Source: Deltaproteobacteria bacterium (GTDB lineage Bacteria; Desulfobacterota; DSM-4660; Desulfatiglandales; Desulfatiglandaceae). Taken from it: DNA of 13,311 nucleotides. This document shows positions 1 through 6,439 of this stretch, in pieces (position 1 is the stretch's first letter; every line of letters starts with the position of its first letter). Location: positions 1-13,311 of the forward strand of contig JAFCZI010000033.1 in NCBI GenBank assembly GCA_019314425.1, given 5' to 3'. The notes beneath the pieces were generated by a model. That model saw only the letters and a program-made list of their open reading frames with translations. It had not been told where the DNA came from and searched no databases. The position numbers and the translations under genes are program-made.

Positions 1-27
1 CCTCAACATACGATATGTATGCCTACG

Positions 28-169
28 GAGCCAATTTCAAAATGTTCAATTTTGTTCGAGGTCAAGGAAGGCGAAAATTTTAACCGCAGGAATATATTGG
101 ATATTTCGAGGATTAAAACTTGAGCTTGACGCAGAGATCGGGAAAAAGGGGGCGTTTTGAAACTGGCTC
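28..169. repeat. Long imperfect palindrome (MITE/REP-like element) upstream of selB
   Basis: The two ends are inverted copies: GAGCCAATTTCAAAA at 28-42 against the reverse complement of 155-169 (14 of 15 match). The symmetry returns in the inner part, where TTTTAACC near 78-85 faces GGATTAAAA near 110-118, and AATAT at 91-95 faces ATATT at 101-105 around a 5-base centre at 96-100. The arms are 68 and 69 bases, with a diverged middle. It contains no credible gene. The shape suggests a non-autonomous palindromic repeat or a large RNA hairpin. The symmetry is directly visible; the mobile-element reading is inference. Confidence 0.65.
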
Positions 170-172
170 TAC

Positions 173-223
173 GATCCTGAAAAACCACTACGCCTTGTAT
201 ATGGAACTTTTTACGACGCCATC
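173..223 (+). repeat. Leader repeat motif, copy 1
   Basis: This stretch is similar over about 50 bases to 2256-2307, with a one-base length difference. Both begin GAT(C/T)CTGAAAAA(C/T)CACT, and both end in the identical 18-mer ACTTTTTACGACGCCATC (206-223 and 2290-2307). It follows the palindrome at 28-169 almost directly, so the two may be parts of one element. In frame with selB it would add residues, but that extension is not protein-like. Confidence 0.65.
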
Positions 224-238
224 TGTAGATAGATCTGT

Positions 239-262
239 GACTTTTTACGAGACCATCAAGGA
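239..262 (+). repeat. Leader repeat motif, partial copy carrying the selB ribosome binding site
   Basis: This 24-base stretch matches 2289-2312 at 22 of 24 positions; only the two bases after ACTTTTTACGA differ (GA here, CG there). Its 3' end, AAGGA at 258-262, is the Shine-Dalgarno sequence for selB, seven bases before the ATG at 270. The copy at 2289-2312 likewise holds the Shine-Dalgarno of the next gene. Confidence 0.65.
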
Positions 263-269
263 TTGTTTT

Positions 270-2174
270 ATGAAACAGATTATTTTAGGCACAGCCGGCC
301 ATATCGATCACGGAAAAACATCCCTGATCAGGGCACTTACCGGTATTGATACGGATCGTTTGAAAGAAGAAAAGGAACGGGGCATCACCATCGAGTTAGG
401 GTTTGCCCATCTGACGCTGCCCGACGGAAGAATGTTGGGCATTGTCGACGTACCGGGTCATGAGAAATTTATCAAAAACATGGTGGCCGGGGCAACGGGA
501 ATCGACCTGGTGGCGCTCGTCATTGCGGCGGATGAGGGCGTCATGCCGCAAACCCGGGAGCATCTGGAGATTTGTTCGCTTCTGAAGATCAAACACGGTC
601 TCGTGGTCCTCACCAAAGTGGATATGGTGGATGCCGACTGGCTTGAACTGGTGCGGGAAGATGTTGCCGAATACCTGTCGGACACTTTCCTGGCCGAAGT
701 ACCTGTTGCGGAGGTTTCCTCTGTCACGGGGGAGGGCATCCCGGAACTTATTGAATTGATTGGCCGGATGATCCAAGAGATTCCCGAGCGCGATATGGGG
801 CATCTTTTCCGTCTTCCCATTGATCGTGTGTTTACCATGAAGGGGTTTGGCACTGTCATAACGGGTACCAGCGCATCCGGAAAGATCCGGACGGGAGATG
901 AGGTGACCGTTTACCCCCAAGGCATTTCTACCAAAATCAGGGGAATGCATGTTCACAATGAGACCGTGGAAGAGGTTCACGCAGGCCTTCGAACCGCCAT
1001 TAATCTGCAGGGCATCGAAAAAATGATGTTGCAGCGAGGAAATGTGGTGGCCACGAAAGACGCACTTCGGTCAACGTACATGCTGGATGTGGTCCTGGAC
1101 CTTCTTTCCAGTGCACCGCGTAAACTCAAAAACAGGGCCAAGGTACGCTTCCATGCGGGCACGGCCGAGATTATTTCGACCCTGGTTCTGCTGGACCGGG
1201 ATGAATTGAAACCCGGTGAAACCTGTTTGGCCCAACTCAGGCTGGATGCCCCCACGACCGTTCTGAAGGGCGACCGGTATGTCCTCAGGAGCTACTCGCC
1301 CGTCCGCACCATCGGCGGTGGTCAGATCCTCAACCCCCTGCCGGGAAAGAAAAAGAGGTTTCAAGAAAGGGTCCTCAATGAGCTGAACCTGCTGGATAAG
1401 GGAGCAGAGGAGGAAACCATTGAACTCTTTGTGTCCCTGGGACGTTTTCAGGGTGTAGGGGAGGAAGAACTTTCCTTTCTGGTTAACATGAGTCGAAAAA
1501 AGCTGACGGAGCAACTTAACGCCCTCAAAGCAAAGAGGAAAATTATTCGGTTTGATAAAGAACGGGGGACCATGATCCATGCGGATTTCATGGAAAAAGC
1601 CAGAACGGAGCTTTTGGAAACCCTTTCTGCATATCATAAATCCTTTCCCCTGAAGCAGGGTCTGATCAAGGAGGAGCTTCGCTCCAGGATGACCGGCGCT
1701 AAAGATCCAAAGCTTTTCAACCACCTCATTCATCAACTGGCGAAAGAAGAAGTGCTGGTCCAGGAAAAAGAGGTGGTTCGGCTGAAAGGCCACCAGGTCA
1801 CCCTGGCCCAGGACCAGAAAAAGGCGCGTCAGGAACTGGAAGACATCTATGCCACAGGCCAGCTCCACCCCCCCTATTTCAAGGAAATTAAATCGAAATT
1901 TCAAGGAAATATGGCATCGGAAGTACTGGGGGTTATGGTGAAGGACGGTGTTTTGCTGAAGGTCAAGGAAGACCTCTATTTTCACAGAAGTGCTGTGGAA
2001 ACGCTGGAAAAAGAGCTGGTGGATTTTTTGAAATCCCACGGGGAAATCACCACACCACAGTTCAAAGAGATGACCGGCGCTTCCAGAAAATACACCATCC
2101 CGCTGATCGAATATTTTGACAAAACCCAGGTGACGGTTCGGGTGGGCGACAGCAGGGTTTTGAGAAAAAAATGA
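270..2174 (+). CDS. selB: Selenocysteine-specific translation elongation factor SelB
   Basis: SelB is a GTPase that binds Sec-tRNA(Sec) and the SECIS hairpin in selenoprotein mRNAs and delivers selenocysteine at UGA codons. From the ATG at 270 the protein has 634 residues, close to the family norm of about 610-640. Visible motifs are the P-loop GHIDHGKT (10-17), switch I RGITI (37-41), DVPGHE (60-65) and TKVD (115-118). Beta-barrel domains follow (about 170-340, with [15 protein letters not shown]), and then a long C-terminal region consistent with the SelB winged-helix repeats that bind SECIS. The frame is open back to 120, but those codons lie in repeat sequence. The ATG at 270 has AAGGA at the right distance and starts directly at the G domain. 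The stop is TGA at 2172. No selenoprotein, selA or selC is visible in the window, so its targets lie elsewhere. Confidence 0.95.
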   Translation: MKQIILGTAGHIDHGKTSLIRALTGIDTDRLKEEKERGITIELGFAHLTLPDGRMLGIVDVPGHEKFIKNMVAGATGIDLVALVIAADEGVMPQTREHLEICSLLKIKHGLVVLTKVDMVDADWLELVREDVAEYLSDTFLAEVPVAEVSSVTGEGIPELIELIGRMIQEIPERDMGHLFRLPIDRVFTMKGFGTVITGTSASGKIRTGDEVTVYPQGISTKIRGMHVHNETVEEVHAGLRTAINLQGIEKMMLQRGNVVATKDALRSTYMLDVVLDLLSSAPRKLKNRAKVRFHAGTAEIISTLVLLDRDELKPGETCLAQLRLDAPTTVLKGDRYVLRSYSPVRTIGGGQILNPLPGKKKRFQERVLNELNLLDKGAEEETIELFVSLGRFQGVGEEELSFLVNMSRKKLTEQLNALKAKRKIIRFDKERGTMIHADFMEKARTELLETLSAYHKSFPLKQGLIKEELRSRMTGAKDPKLFNHLIHQLAKEEVLVQEKEVVRLKGHQVTLAQDQKKARQELEDIYATGQLHPPYFKEIKSKFQGNMASEVLGVMVKDGVLLKVKEDLYFHRSAVETLEKELVDFLKSHGEITTPQFKEMTGASRKYTIPLIEYFDKTQVTVRVGDSRVLRKK

Positions 2175-2186
2175 TCGGAGCATTTT

Positions 2187-2255
2187 GATTTGGAGAAATC
2201 CCACCAGGATTTAATCACCGCTCTGGATCTTAGCCCGAAAGAGCATGTATGTTGA
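2187..2255 (+). pseudogene. Probable 5' remnant of a YqeC-like gene
   Basis: Between selB and the next gene a short frame reads from TTG at 2190 (LEKSHQDLITAL, then DLSPKEHV) to a TGA at 2253. The pattern, a dozen variable residues, then D-L-x-x-A-L-D-L, P-x-E and V, matches how YqeC-type selenium-dependent molybdenum hydroxylase accessory proteins begin, just before their GAGGKT nucleotide-binding loop. The similarity stops where the leader repeat begins (about 2256). The simplest reading is a gene whose body was lost or replaced at the repeat boundary. YqeC is a known companion of selenium genes, which fits the position after selB. The evidence is about 20 residues, so this could be chance. 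Confidence 0.35.
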
Positions 2256-2312
2256 GATTCTGAAAAATCACTGCAACGCAGTAGATGGGACTTTTTACGA
2301 CGCCATCAAGGA
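2256..2312 (+). repeat. Leader repeat motif, copy 2
   Basis: This is the second copy of the motif found upstream of selB: similar to 173-223 throughout, identical over 2290-2307 to 206-223, and 22 of 24 identical over 2289-2312 to 239-262. It sits immediately before the LUD-domain gene and supplies its ribosome binding site. A frame open from the ATG at 2245 runs through it into that gene, but those codons are repeat-derived. Confidence 0.65.
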
Positions 2313-2313
2313 G
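2308..2313 (+). promoter_or_regulatory. Ribosome binding site that fixes the LUD-protein start at 2320
   Basis: AAGGAG at 2308-2313 lies six bases before ATG 2320, the usual distance. It directly abuts the in-frame ATG at 2314, which is too close to be used. It therefore favours 2320 over 2245 and 2314. Confidence 0.7.
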
Positions 2314-2319
2314 ATGATT

Positions 2320-2964
2320 ATGGAAGACAACTACCAGCTGTGGCTCTGGGAAAAGCTGGGCGAAAAATGTGTTAAAAACCTGAAAAAGCATGGTTTCGAC
2401 GCCCATTTCGCCGCCACGAAGGAAGATGCGAAAAAACTGATTCTGGATATGGTTTCGGGCTTTGATACCTTTGGTTTCGGGGGTTCCGGCACGACCCGGG
2501 CTCTGGGGCTCACCGAGGCGCTTAAGGCGCAGGGGAAAACGCTTTATGACCACTGGAAAACCGGTCTTTCCCGGGAAGAGGATCTGGCGCTTCGGCTTCA
2601 GCAGGGACGGTGCGACTGTTTTTTCTGCAGCGCCAATGCCATCTCCGCAACCGGTGAGATCGTCAACGTGGACGGCGTGGGGAACCGAACCAATGCCATG
2701 AGCTTCGGAACACAGAAAGTGGTGGTGGTGGCGGGCATGAACAAGGTCACCCATGACCTTGAATCAGCGCTTGATCGGATCAGGGAGGTGGCTGCCCCCA
2801 TGCGAGCCAAAAGTCTCAACATGGACACCCCCTGCGCGGAGACCGGCGTTTGCAACGATGGCAATTCTCCTCAGCGAATCTGCAGGATCACCGCTATTTT
2901 TCACCGTAAACCCATGATGACCGATATATCGGTCGTTCTGGTAAACCAAGCTATGGGGTTTTGA
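2320..2964 (+). CDS. LUD-domain (LutC/DUF162-like) lactate utilization-type protein
   Basis: A 214-residue soluble protein of the LUD domain family, whose best-known members are the LutB/LutC proteins of lactate oxidation. Stand-alone copies like this one have no proven role. Family signatures are visible: GFGGSGTTRALGL (53-65), DCFFCSANAISATGEIVNVD and then GVGNRTNAMSFG in the middle, VVVVAGMNKV, and a C-terminal block CAETGVCNDGNSPQRIC before the terminal strands. In many relatives that block reads C-x-x-TG-x-C-x-D-C; here the last Cys is Gly (GGC), one base from TGC. No lutA or lutB lies beside it, so lactate oxidation is not supported by context. The stop TGA at 2962-2964 directly abuts the ATG of the next gene, so the two are probably translated together. 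Confidence 0.85.
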   Translation: MEDNYQLWLWEKLGEKCVKNLKKHGFDAHFAATKEDAKKLILDMVSGFDTFGFGGSGTTRALGLTEALKAQGKTLYDHWKTGLSREEDLALRLQQGRCDCFFCSANAISATGEIVNVDGVGNRTNAMSFGTQKVVVVAGMNKVTHDLESALDRIREVAAPMRAKSLNMDTPCAETGVCNDGNSPQRICRITAIFHRKPMMTDISVVLVNQAMGF

Positions 2965-3228
2965 ATGGAAAAAAAACATACACATAATTTTGTAGAAGAA
3001 TACGATGGCCTTGTGGGCTTCGGGCTCGACAGGGAAGGGGATGGACACACCATCACCTATTACCTTCAGAAATTTTCTGACGATACGCACATGGCTCTGA
3101 TGCGGGAGCGCATGAGCGAGGAAGACATGACCCGTTTGTTTGACCTGCTGACCTATCTATTGAAACAATACCTGAGCGAAGAGGACTACCACAGCCACTT
3201 TCTGAAAGATGAACATCACCATGGATAG
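2965..3228 (+). CDS. Small conserved cytoplasmic protein of unknown function
   Basis: An 87-residue soluble acidic protein with no signal peptide or membrane segment. It begins MEKKHTHNF, has a central YYLQKFSDDT followed by helical, charged sequence (RMSEEDMTRLFDLL), and ends YHSHF...DEHHHG. Histidines cluster at both ends, which could bind metal, though this is only a composition argument. It resembles small proteins annotated as 'cytoplasmic protein' in Desulfobacterota, with no known activity. The ATG immediately follows the stop of the LUD gene and has only a weak GGGG before it, so translational coupling is likely. It converges with the cytochrome b gene, whose stop lies ten bases beyond, leaving almost no room for a terminator. 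Confidence 0.75.
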   Translation: MEKKHTHNFVEEYDGLVGFGLDREGDGHTITYYLQKFSDDTHMALMRERMSEEDMTRLFDLLTYLLKQYLSEEDYHSHFLKDEHHHG

Positions 3229-3238
3229 GGGGATGGGA

Positions 3239-4165
3239 TCATGCTCCCCAAAAGGCGGCTTTAAGAGTCAAAAGGGCATATAGAAAAAACACCAGCACAA
3301 TCAGCCAGTGCAGGTATCCGGAGATAATTCCCAACCCGCTTTTTTCAACCCCGGATTCCCCCCCCGCCCTTTCAAGGCTTGGTAGGATCAATACGCACCC
3401 CAAAAAAAGGGCTGGAAGAACAATGCCCGCCAGTGTCGCCGGAAGGGTTTTCAGGAGGGTCTGAATTCCCAGAAAAAACCAGGGGCCTTTTACGGATGCT
3501 GCAAAAGCATCGGGTGGGATATCCACAAACGGTTTGATAAACAGCGCGTAGAGACACAGCCCCGCCGCACCGGTATAAAGGACGCCGTGTTTCGGAAGCC
3601 ATTTTCGAATGTGGGTTCTGATGAGGTACAGGATGAGGATGGGCAGAAAAAAACAGTGGTACAGATAGGGCAGAAAAAAAAGATCGTCTCCGGGCAGAAT
3701 GAACCCCCTGGAAATTGTTTCTCCCACTAAGGGGATGTGATCCATAATGTTCATGAAAATCCGCGCCGCAAAGATCCCTTCCTGGTCTCCTTTCAGGATA
3801 AACCCCGTAAAAAGGGTGTAAAAACAAAGGCACAGGGAAAAGACGAGGCGCTGCCACTGGCCCACGGGGTAAAGGCGATACCGTTTCTGATGGAAATGGT
3901 CCACGGCATGGATGAGCATCAGGATTACAAACAGCTGGCCCGACGCGAAATGAAGCTGCCTGAAAAACCAGCCATAGGGGACAAGGGTGGTGATTTCCTC
4001 TACGTTTTGAAAGACGTTGCCCATGGGGCGATAGTAAAATGTCAGCACAATGCCGGATAGGAGGCATAAAAAGAGGGCTGAGAGTCCCAGGCGGGGAAGA
4101 TAAATTCCCGCAGAAATTCTGTTGCCGGGCTTGTTCGTGAATAGCAAATCCCATTCCTCGATCAA
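3239..4165 (-). CDS. Cytochrome b (b6-type N-terminal part fused to a subunit IV-like region)
   Basis: A 308-residue membrane protein with about seven predicted helices. It would take electrons from menaquinol in a Rieske/cytochrome b complex at the inner membrane. Helix B carries two heme-ligand histidines 14 apart (LHFASGQLFVILMLIH), and helix D carries two 15 apart (YHCFFLPILILYLIRTH). The HX14H spacing in helix D is the b6f/Gram-positive type rather than the mitochondrial bc1 type. After helix D the protein continues through PPDAFAASVKGPWFFLG, at the place of the quinol-site PEWY motif, but the Glu is absent (GPWF). The start is TTG at 4165: its TTGA overlaps the TGA stop of the Rieske gene, and nearby ATGs are out of frame. 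The serine hydrolase, Rieske and cytochrome b genes probably form one operon. No cytochrome c gene is adjacent. Confidence 0.85.
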   Translation of the reverse strand: MIEEWDLLFTNKPGNRISAGIYLPRLGLSALFLCLLSGIVLTFYYRPMGNVFQNVEEITTLVPYGWFFRQLHFASGQLFVILMLIHAVDHFHQKRYRLYPVGQWQRLVFSLCLCFYTLFTGFILKGDQEGIFAARIFMNIMDHIPLVGETISRGFILPGDDLFFLPYLYHCFFLPILILYLIRTHIRKWLPKHGVLYTGAAGLCLYALFIKPFVDIPPDAFAASVKGPWFFLGIQTLLKTLPATLAGIVLPALFLGCVLILPSLERAGGESGVEKSGLGIISGYLHWLIVLVFFLYALLTLKAAFWGA

Positions 4166-4566
4166 ATTTTTATGACGGTTTCAATGTCGCCGTTGGGATT
4201 TTTTTTGACCGGAAGCTCTTGAAGATTTCGCCGGGCGGGTCCGGATGTCCATTTGCCTGAGGTTTCAAACGTGCTGCCATGGCAGGGGCATTTAAATTTT
4301 TTTGAAACTGCGTCATAATTGACGGTGCATCCCAGGTGTGGGCATTTGGCGGAGAGGGTGTTGAACCCGTCCTTTGACGACATCAGGTAGACGCCTTCTT
4401 TATAATTGGCGGCGGCGTGTTGGGCATCGGGTGGGAAAATAATCTTTTTCTCTGAGATTTTTCTGAAGCCGACAAAGGAAAAGATCGGAAACCCGAGGGC
4501 CACAGCACCCATCGCATATCCACCCCATAAAGCACTTTTCTTGATAAACTGCCTTCTTTCACTCAC
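4162..4566 (-). CDS. Rieske [2Fe-2S] protein of a bc-type complex
   Basis: A 134-residue protein that would move electrons from quinol to an acceptor outside the membrane. The N-terminus has a Tat-like signal-anchor (RRQFIKKSALWGG, residues 4-16, then a hydrophobic stretch to about 34). The soluble domain holds both Rieske boxes: CPHLGC (75-80) and CPCHGS (93-98). By family analogy Cys75, His77, Cys93 and His96 bind the cluster, and Cys80-Cys95 form the disulfide. Later comes SGPARRNLQELPV, the usual proline-loop region. The start is GTG at 4566 with a weak AAGG upstream; no better in-frame start is visible. The stop overlaps the TTG start of cytochrome b, which indicates coupled synthesis of the two partners. 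Confidence 0.9.
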   Translation of the reverse strand: MSERRQFIKKSALWGGYAMGAVALGFPIFSFVGFRKISEKKIIFPPDAQHAAANYKEGVYLMSSKDGFNTLSAKCPHLGCTVNYDAVSKKFKCPCHGSTFETSGKWTSGPARRNLQELPVKKNPNGDIETVIKI

Positions 4567-4597
4567 TTTTCGGCCTTTTTTTTCAATTTGTTCTACG

Positions 4598-4612
4598 ACG
4601 TCCTGTGGACGT
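4598..4612. other. Short hairpin between the serine hydrolase and Rieske genes
   Basis: ACGTCC (4598-4603) and GGACGT (4607-4612) form a perfect six-base stem with a three-base loop. It lies in the 67-base gap on the minus strand after the serine hydrolase. No T-run follows on either strand, so it is not a standard intrinsic terminator. It could be an RNA processing or attenuation structure, or chance. Confidence 0.35.
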
Positions 4613-4633
4613 TAGGGAAAAAGATGAAAAAAA

Positions 4634-5815
4634 TCAAATAGTTTCTGGTTCCTTCGTTTTGACCGCACCTGTGGGATTCACTCCCAGTTGTTCCATAACA
4701 AGATTATGCAGTTTGGGTCTGAAAGTCTTGATGGCCGTATTTTGTCTCAATGGATGGATTCGGTTGGTTAAAAGGACCACCGTCACGTCATGGTGAAGGT
4801 CCATCCACAGGGAAGTCCCCGTAAACCCCAGATGCCCCACGGAATTTGACGAAAAATAACGTCCGGCACTCGAACCGACGGGGGAAGGCGTGTCCCACCC
4901 CAGGGCCCAGGTGCTGCTCGGGACGAGGTGCTGTTTTTCAAAAAAAGTCCTGACCGTTTCCGGTTGAAGGTAATCATCGCGCAATCCGTGAAAATGGTCT
5001 TTCAGGAGATTGGCCAGGCGATAAACCCCATCCGCCGTGCCGAAGATACCCGCATGCCCCGAATACCCACCCAGAGCGCAGGCATTTTCATCATGGACCT
5101 CTCCCTGAAGGATTCGTTTGCGCCAGGGGCAGTCTTCCGTTGCGGCGAATTCGATTTTATTTCGCTGGGGGTTTGTTGTGCCAAAAAAAAGGGCTTTCTC
5201 CAGTGAAAGTGGCGCCAAAAAGTGTTCATTGAGGAACCGGGGCAGGGAAACCCCCGCATTTTTTTCAATGACCCACTCAAGGATCATGAACCCCGGGTCG
5301 CTGTAAACCGTCTGTTTCCCGGTCGCATATTTAAGCGGTATTTTCAATAGCTTATCTCTTAAAAAGGTCTTTCTCTCTTTCGGTTTTTCATCTGAAAGCT
5401 CAAGATAAAAAGGCGCCCAGTCCAGGAAACCGGCACAATGGGTCAGGAGGCATCGAAGGGTGATGGCGGCCTTGTCTGGAGGAACGGGCATTCGCAGCAG
5501 GTCGCCAAGGGTTTGATCCGGGTGAACTGTGCCCTGATCAAAGAGTTTCATGATCGACAGGGTGGTGGCCAGGGGTTTGGTCAGGGAGGCCAGATCAAAG
5601 GGCGTGTCTTTTTCCATGGGAAGCGTTTCGGGGAGCCGGGCGCGATTTCCGGTTTGTTCAAAAAAAACGATTTCATTTTTTTGGGCAACCAGCAGCACCG
5701 CACCGGGATAAACCCCTTCCTCGGCCCCCTTTTCCAAGAGGTTTCTAATGGATACACGGTTTTTTCGTTTAATTCCCATCCCCATAATTTTCCCGGAAAT
5801 TGATATGGGCCGCAT
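4634..5815 (-). CDS. Serine hydrolase of the beta-lactamase / penicillin-binding fold
   Basis: A 393-residue protein of the class C beta-lactamase-like serine hydrolase family, which includes esterases, D-amino-acid peptidases and cell wall enzymes. The nucleophile motif is S77-L-T-K80 (FDLASLTKPLATT), the second is Y171-S-D (TVYSDPGFM), and the third box is H328-L-G-F-T-G. LLTHCAGFLDW and the GGYSGHAGIFGTADG loop are also family features. No clear signal peptide is visible, so it may be cytoplasmic. In-frame ATGs at 5815, 5785 and 5779 are all possible; 5815 has GAAGGG close upstream, and homologous sequence begins only near residue 20. Substrate cannot be told from sequence, and true beta-lactamase activity is not implied. 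It lies 67 bases upstream of the Rieske gene on the same strand. Confidence 0.85.
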   Translation of the reverse strand: MRPISISGKIMGMGIKRKNRVSIRNLLEKGAEEGVYPGAVLLVAQKNEIVFFEQTGNRARLPETLPMEKDTPFDLASLTKPLATTLSIMKLFDQGTVHPDQTLGDLLRMPVPPDKAAITLRCLLTHCAGFLDWAPFYLELSDEKPKERKTFLRDKLLKIPLKYATGKQTVYSDPGFMILEWVIEKNAGVSLPRFLNEHFLAPLSLEKALFFGTTNPQRNKIEFAATEDCPWRKRILQGEVHDENACALGGYSGHAGIFGTADGVYRLANLLKDHFHGLRDDYLQPETVRTFFEKQHLVPSSTWALGWDTPSPVGSSAGRYFSSNSVGHLGFTGTSLWMDLHHDVTVVLLTNRIHPLRQNTAIKTFRPKLHNLVMEQLGVNPTGAVKTKEPETI

Positions 5816-5895
5816 GGACCCTTCACGAAACGGCTAACATAAATCTTCATAAGAGTAAACAATAACTGTAAACCGCAAACGATTATCCTTTTTGG

Positions 5896-5924
5896 TTGCG
5901 GCCATGTGGTATAGACGCTATATT
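5896..5924 (+). promoter_or_regulatory. Candidate sigma-70 promoter for the lipoprotein/ketosynthase operon
   Basis: TTGCGG (5896-5901) and TATATT (5919-5924) are separated by 17 bases, about 50 bases before the lipoprotein start. This is the only sizeable gap upstream of the plus-strand operon. The divergent serine hydrolase also starts in this 161-base region, but no convincing minus-strand promoter was found. Confidence 0.4.
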
Positions 5925-5976
5925 ATCCGCCTGAAAATACTTCTTTTCCATTGTGTTGCTTCTTTCAGGAGGTTCC

Positions 5977-6423
5977 ATGAAATTCTCTATTTTTTTACCG
6001 GCTATGGTTCTGAGCGCTTTGTGTTTGTGTCTGGGAGGCTGTAAAACACTTCAACTGCCAACGGGCAAAGGATACACGGACCTCTGCCAGACCTATGTGG
6101 GGCACGGCAGCCGGACATTGGTGGATTCCTGGGGACCTCCCGGAAGAACATTCGATGCGCCGAACGACCAGGTGTTCGTGTATGTAGAAACAGACGATGA
6201 GTATGCCATGAACCCCCTGGCCCATTCCGCTTTAATCGAATACCCCCCCAATGTTGATGGACGAAAATCAGGTCCCGGAGAAGTGACCTCAGGTGTTGTG
6301 GGCCAATCGGTCCGTGCCATGGACTATTGCATCACGTATTTCGAGGTGAGCAAGAAAGAGCAGGTCCGGAAGGCTTATTGGAAGGGGAGCTGTAAATCGT
6401 TGGAGAAAACGCAAGCCGAATAG
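5977..6423 (+). CDS. Small predicted lipoprotein
   Basis: A 148-residue protein with a lipoprotein signal peptide: MKFSIF, a hydrophobic core and the lipobox L19-G-G-C22. Cleavage would leave Cys22 lipidated. The mature part contains WGPPGRTFDAPNDQVFVY and, near the end, CITYFEV...VRKAYWKGSCK. This pattern (W-G-x-P, then a C-x-T/Y-x-F strand, then G-x-x-C) recurs in small proteobacterial envelope lipoproteins of unknown function. Two conserved Cys (in DYCITYF and GSCK) could form a disulfide in the periplasm. The ATG at 5977 is chosen because AGGAGG (5967-5972) sits four bases upstream; GTG at 5953 would add eight residues ahead of the signal peptide. It is the first gene of the operon, 16 bases ahead of the ketosynthase, which hints at a role in placing or moving that pathway's product. 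Confidence 0.8.
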   Translation: MKFSIFLPAMVLSALCLCLGGCKTLQLPTGKGYTDLCQTYVGHGSRTLVDSWGPPGRTFDAPNDQVFVYVETDDEYAMNPLAHSALIEYPPNVDGRKSGPGEVTSGVVGQSVRAMDYCITYFEVSKKEQVRKAYWKGSCKSLEKTQAE

Positions 6424-6439
6424 GGCGGGGTGCTTAATA

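Noticed and set aside
1..27. Small inverted repeat CATAC/GTATG near the left edge.
   Set aside because: Five-base arms are expected by chance and the upstream context is missing.
1071..2204. 377-codon open frame on the minus strand.
   Set aside because: It lies opposite selB, whose motifs are clear; the antisense translation shows no family features and is a codon-bias shadow.
2172..2255. Selenocysteine read-through of selB: its TGA stop is followed by 26 in-frame sense codons, with a small GATTT/AAATC hairpin at 2187-2200.
   Set aside because: SelB already ends in a normal C-terminus, the stem is only five AT-rich pairs without SECIS features, and the extension looks like the start of a separate gene.
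3372..4154. 260-codon minus-strand frame starting at an ATG with an apparent ribosome binding site.
   Set aside because: It is the wrong frame of cytochrome b; only the TTG-start frame has transmembrane helices and heme ligands.
4593..4633. Intrinsic terminator for the serine hydrolase gene.
   Set aside because: The hairpin at 4598-4612 is present but no T-run follows it on the minus strand.
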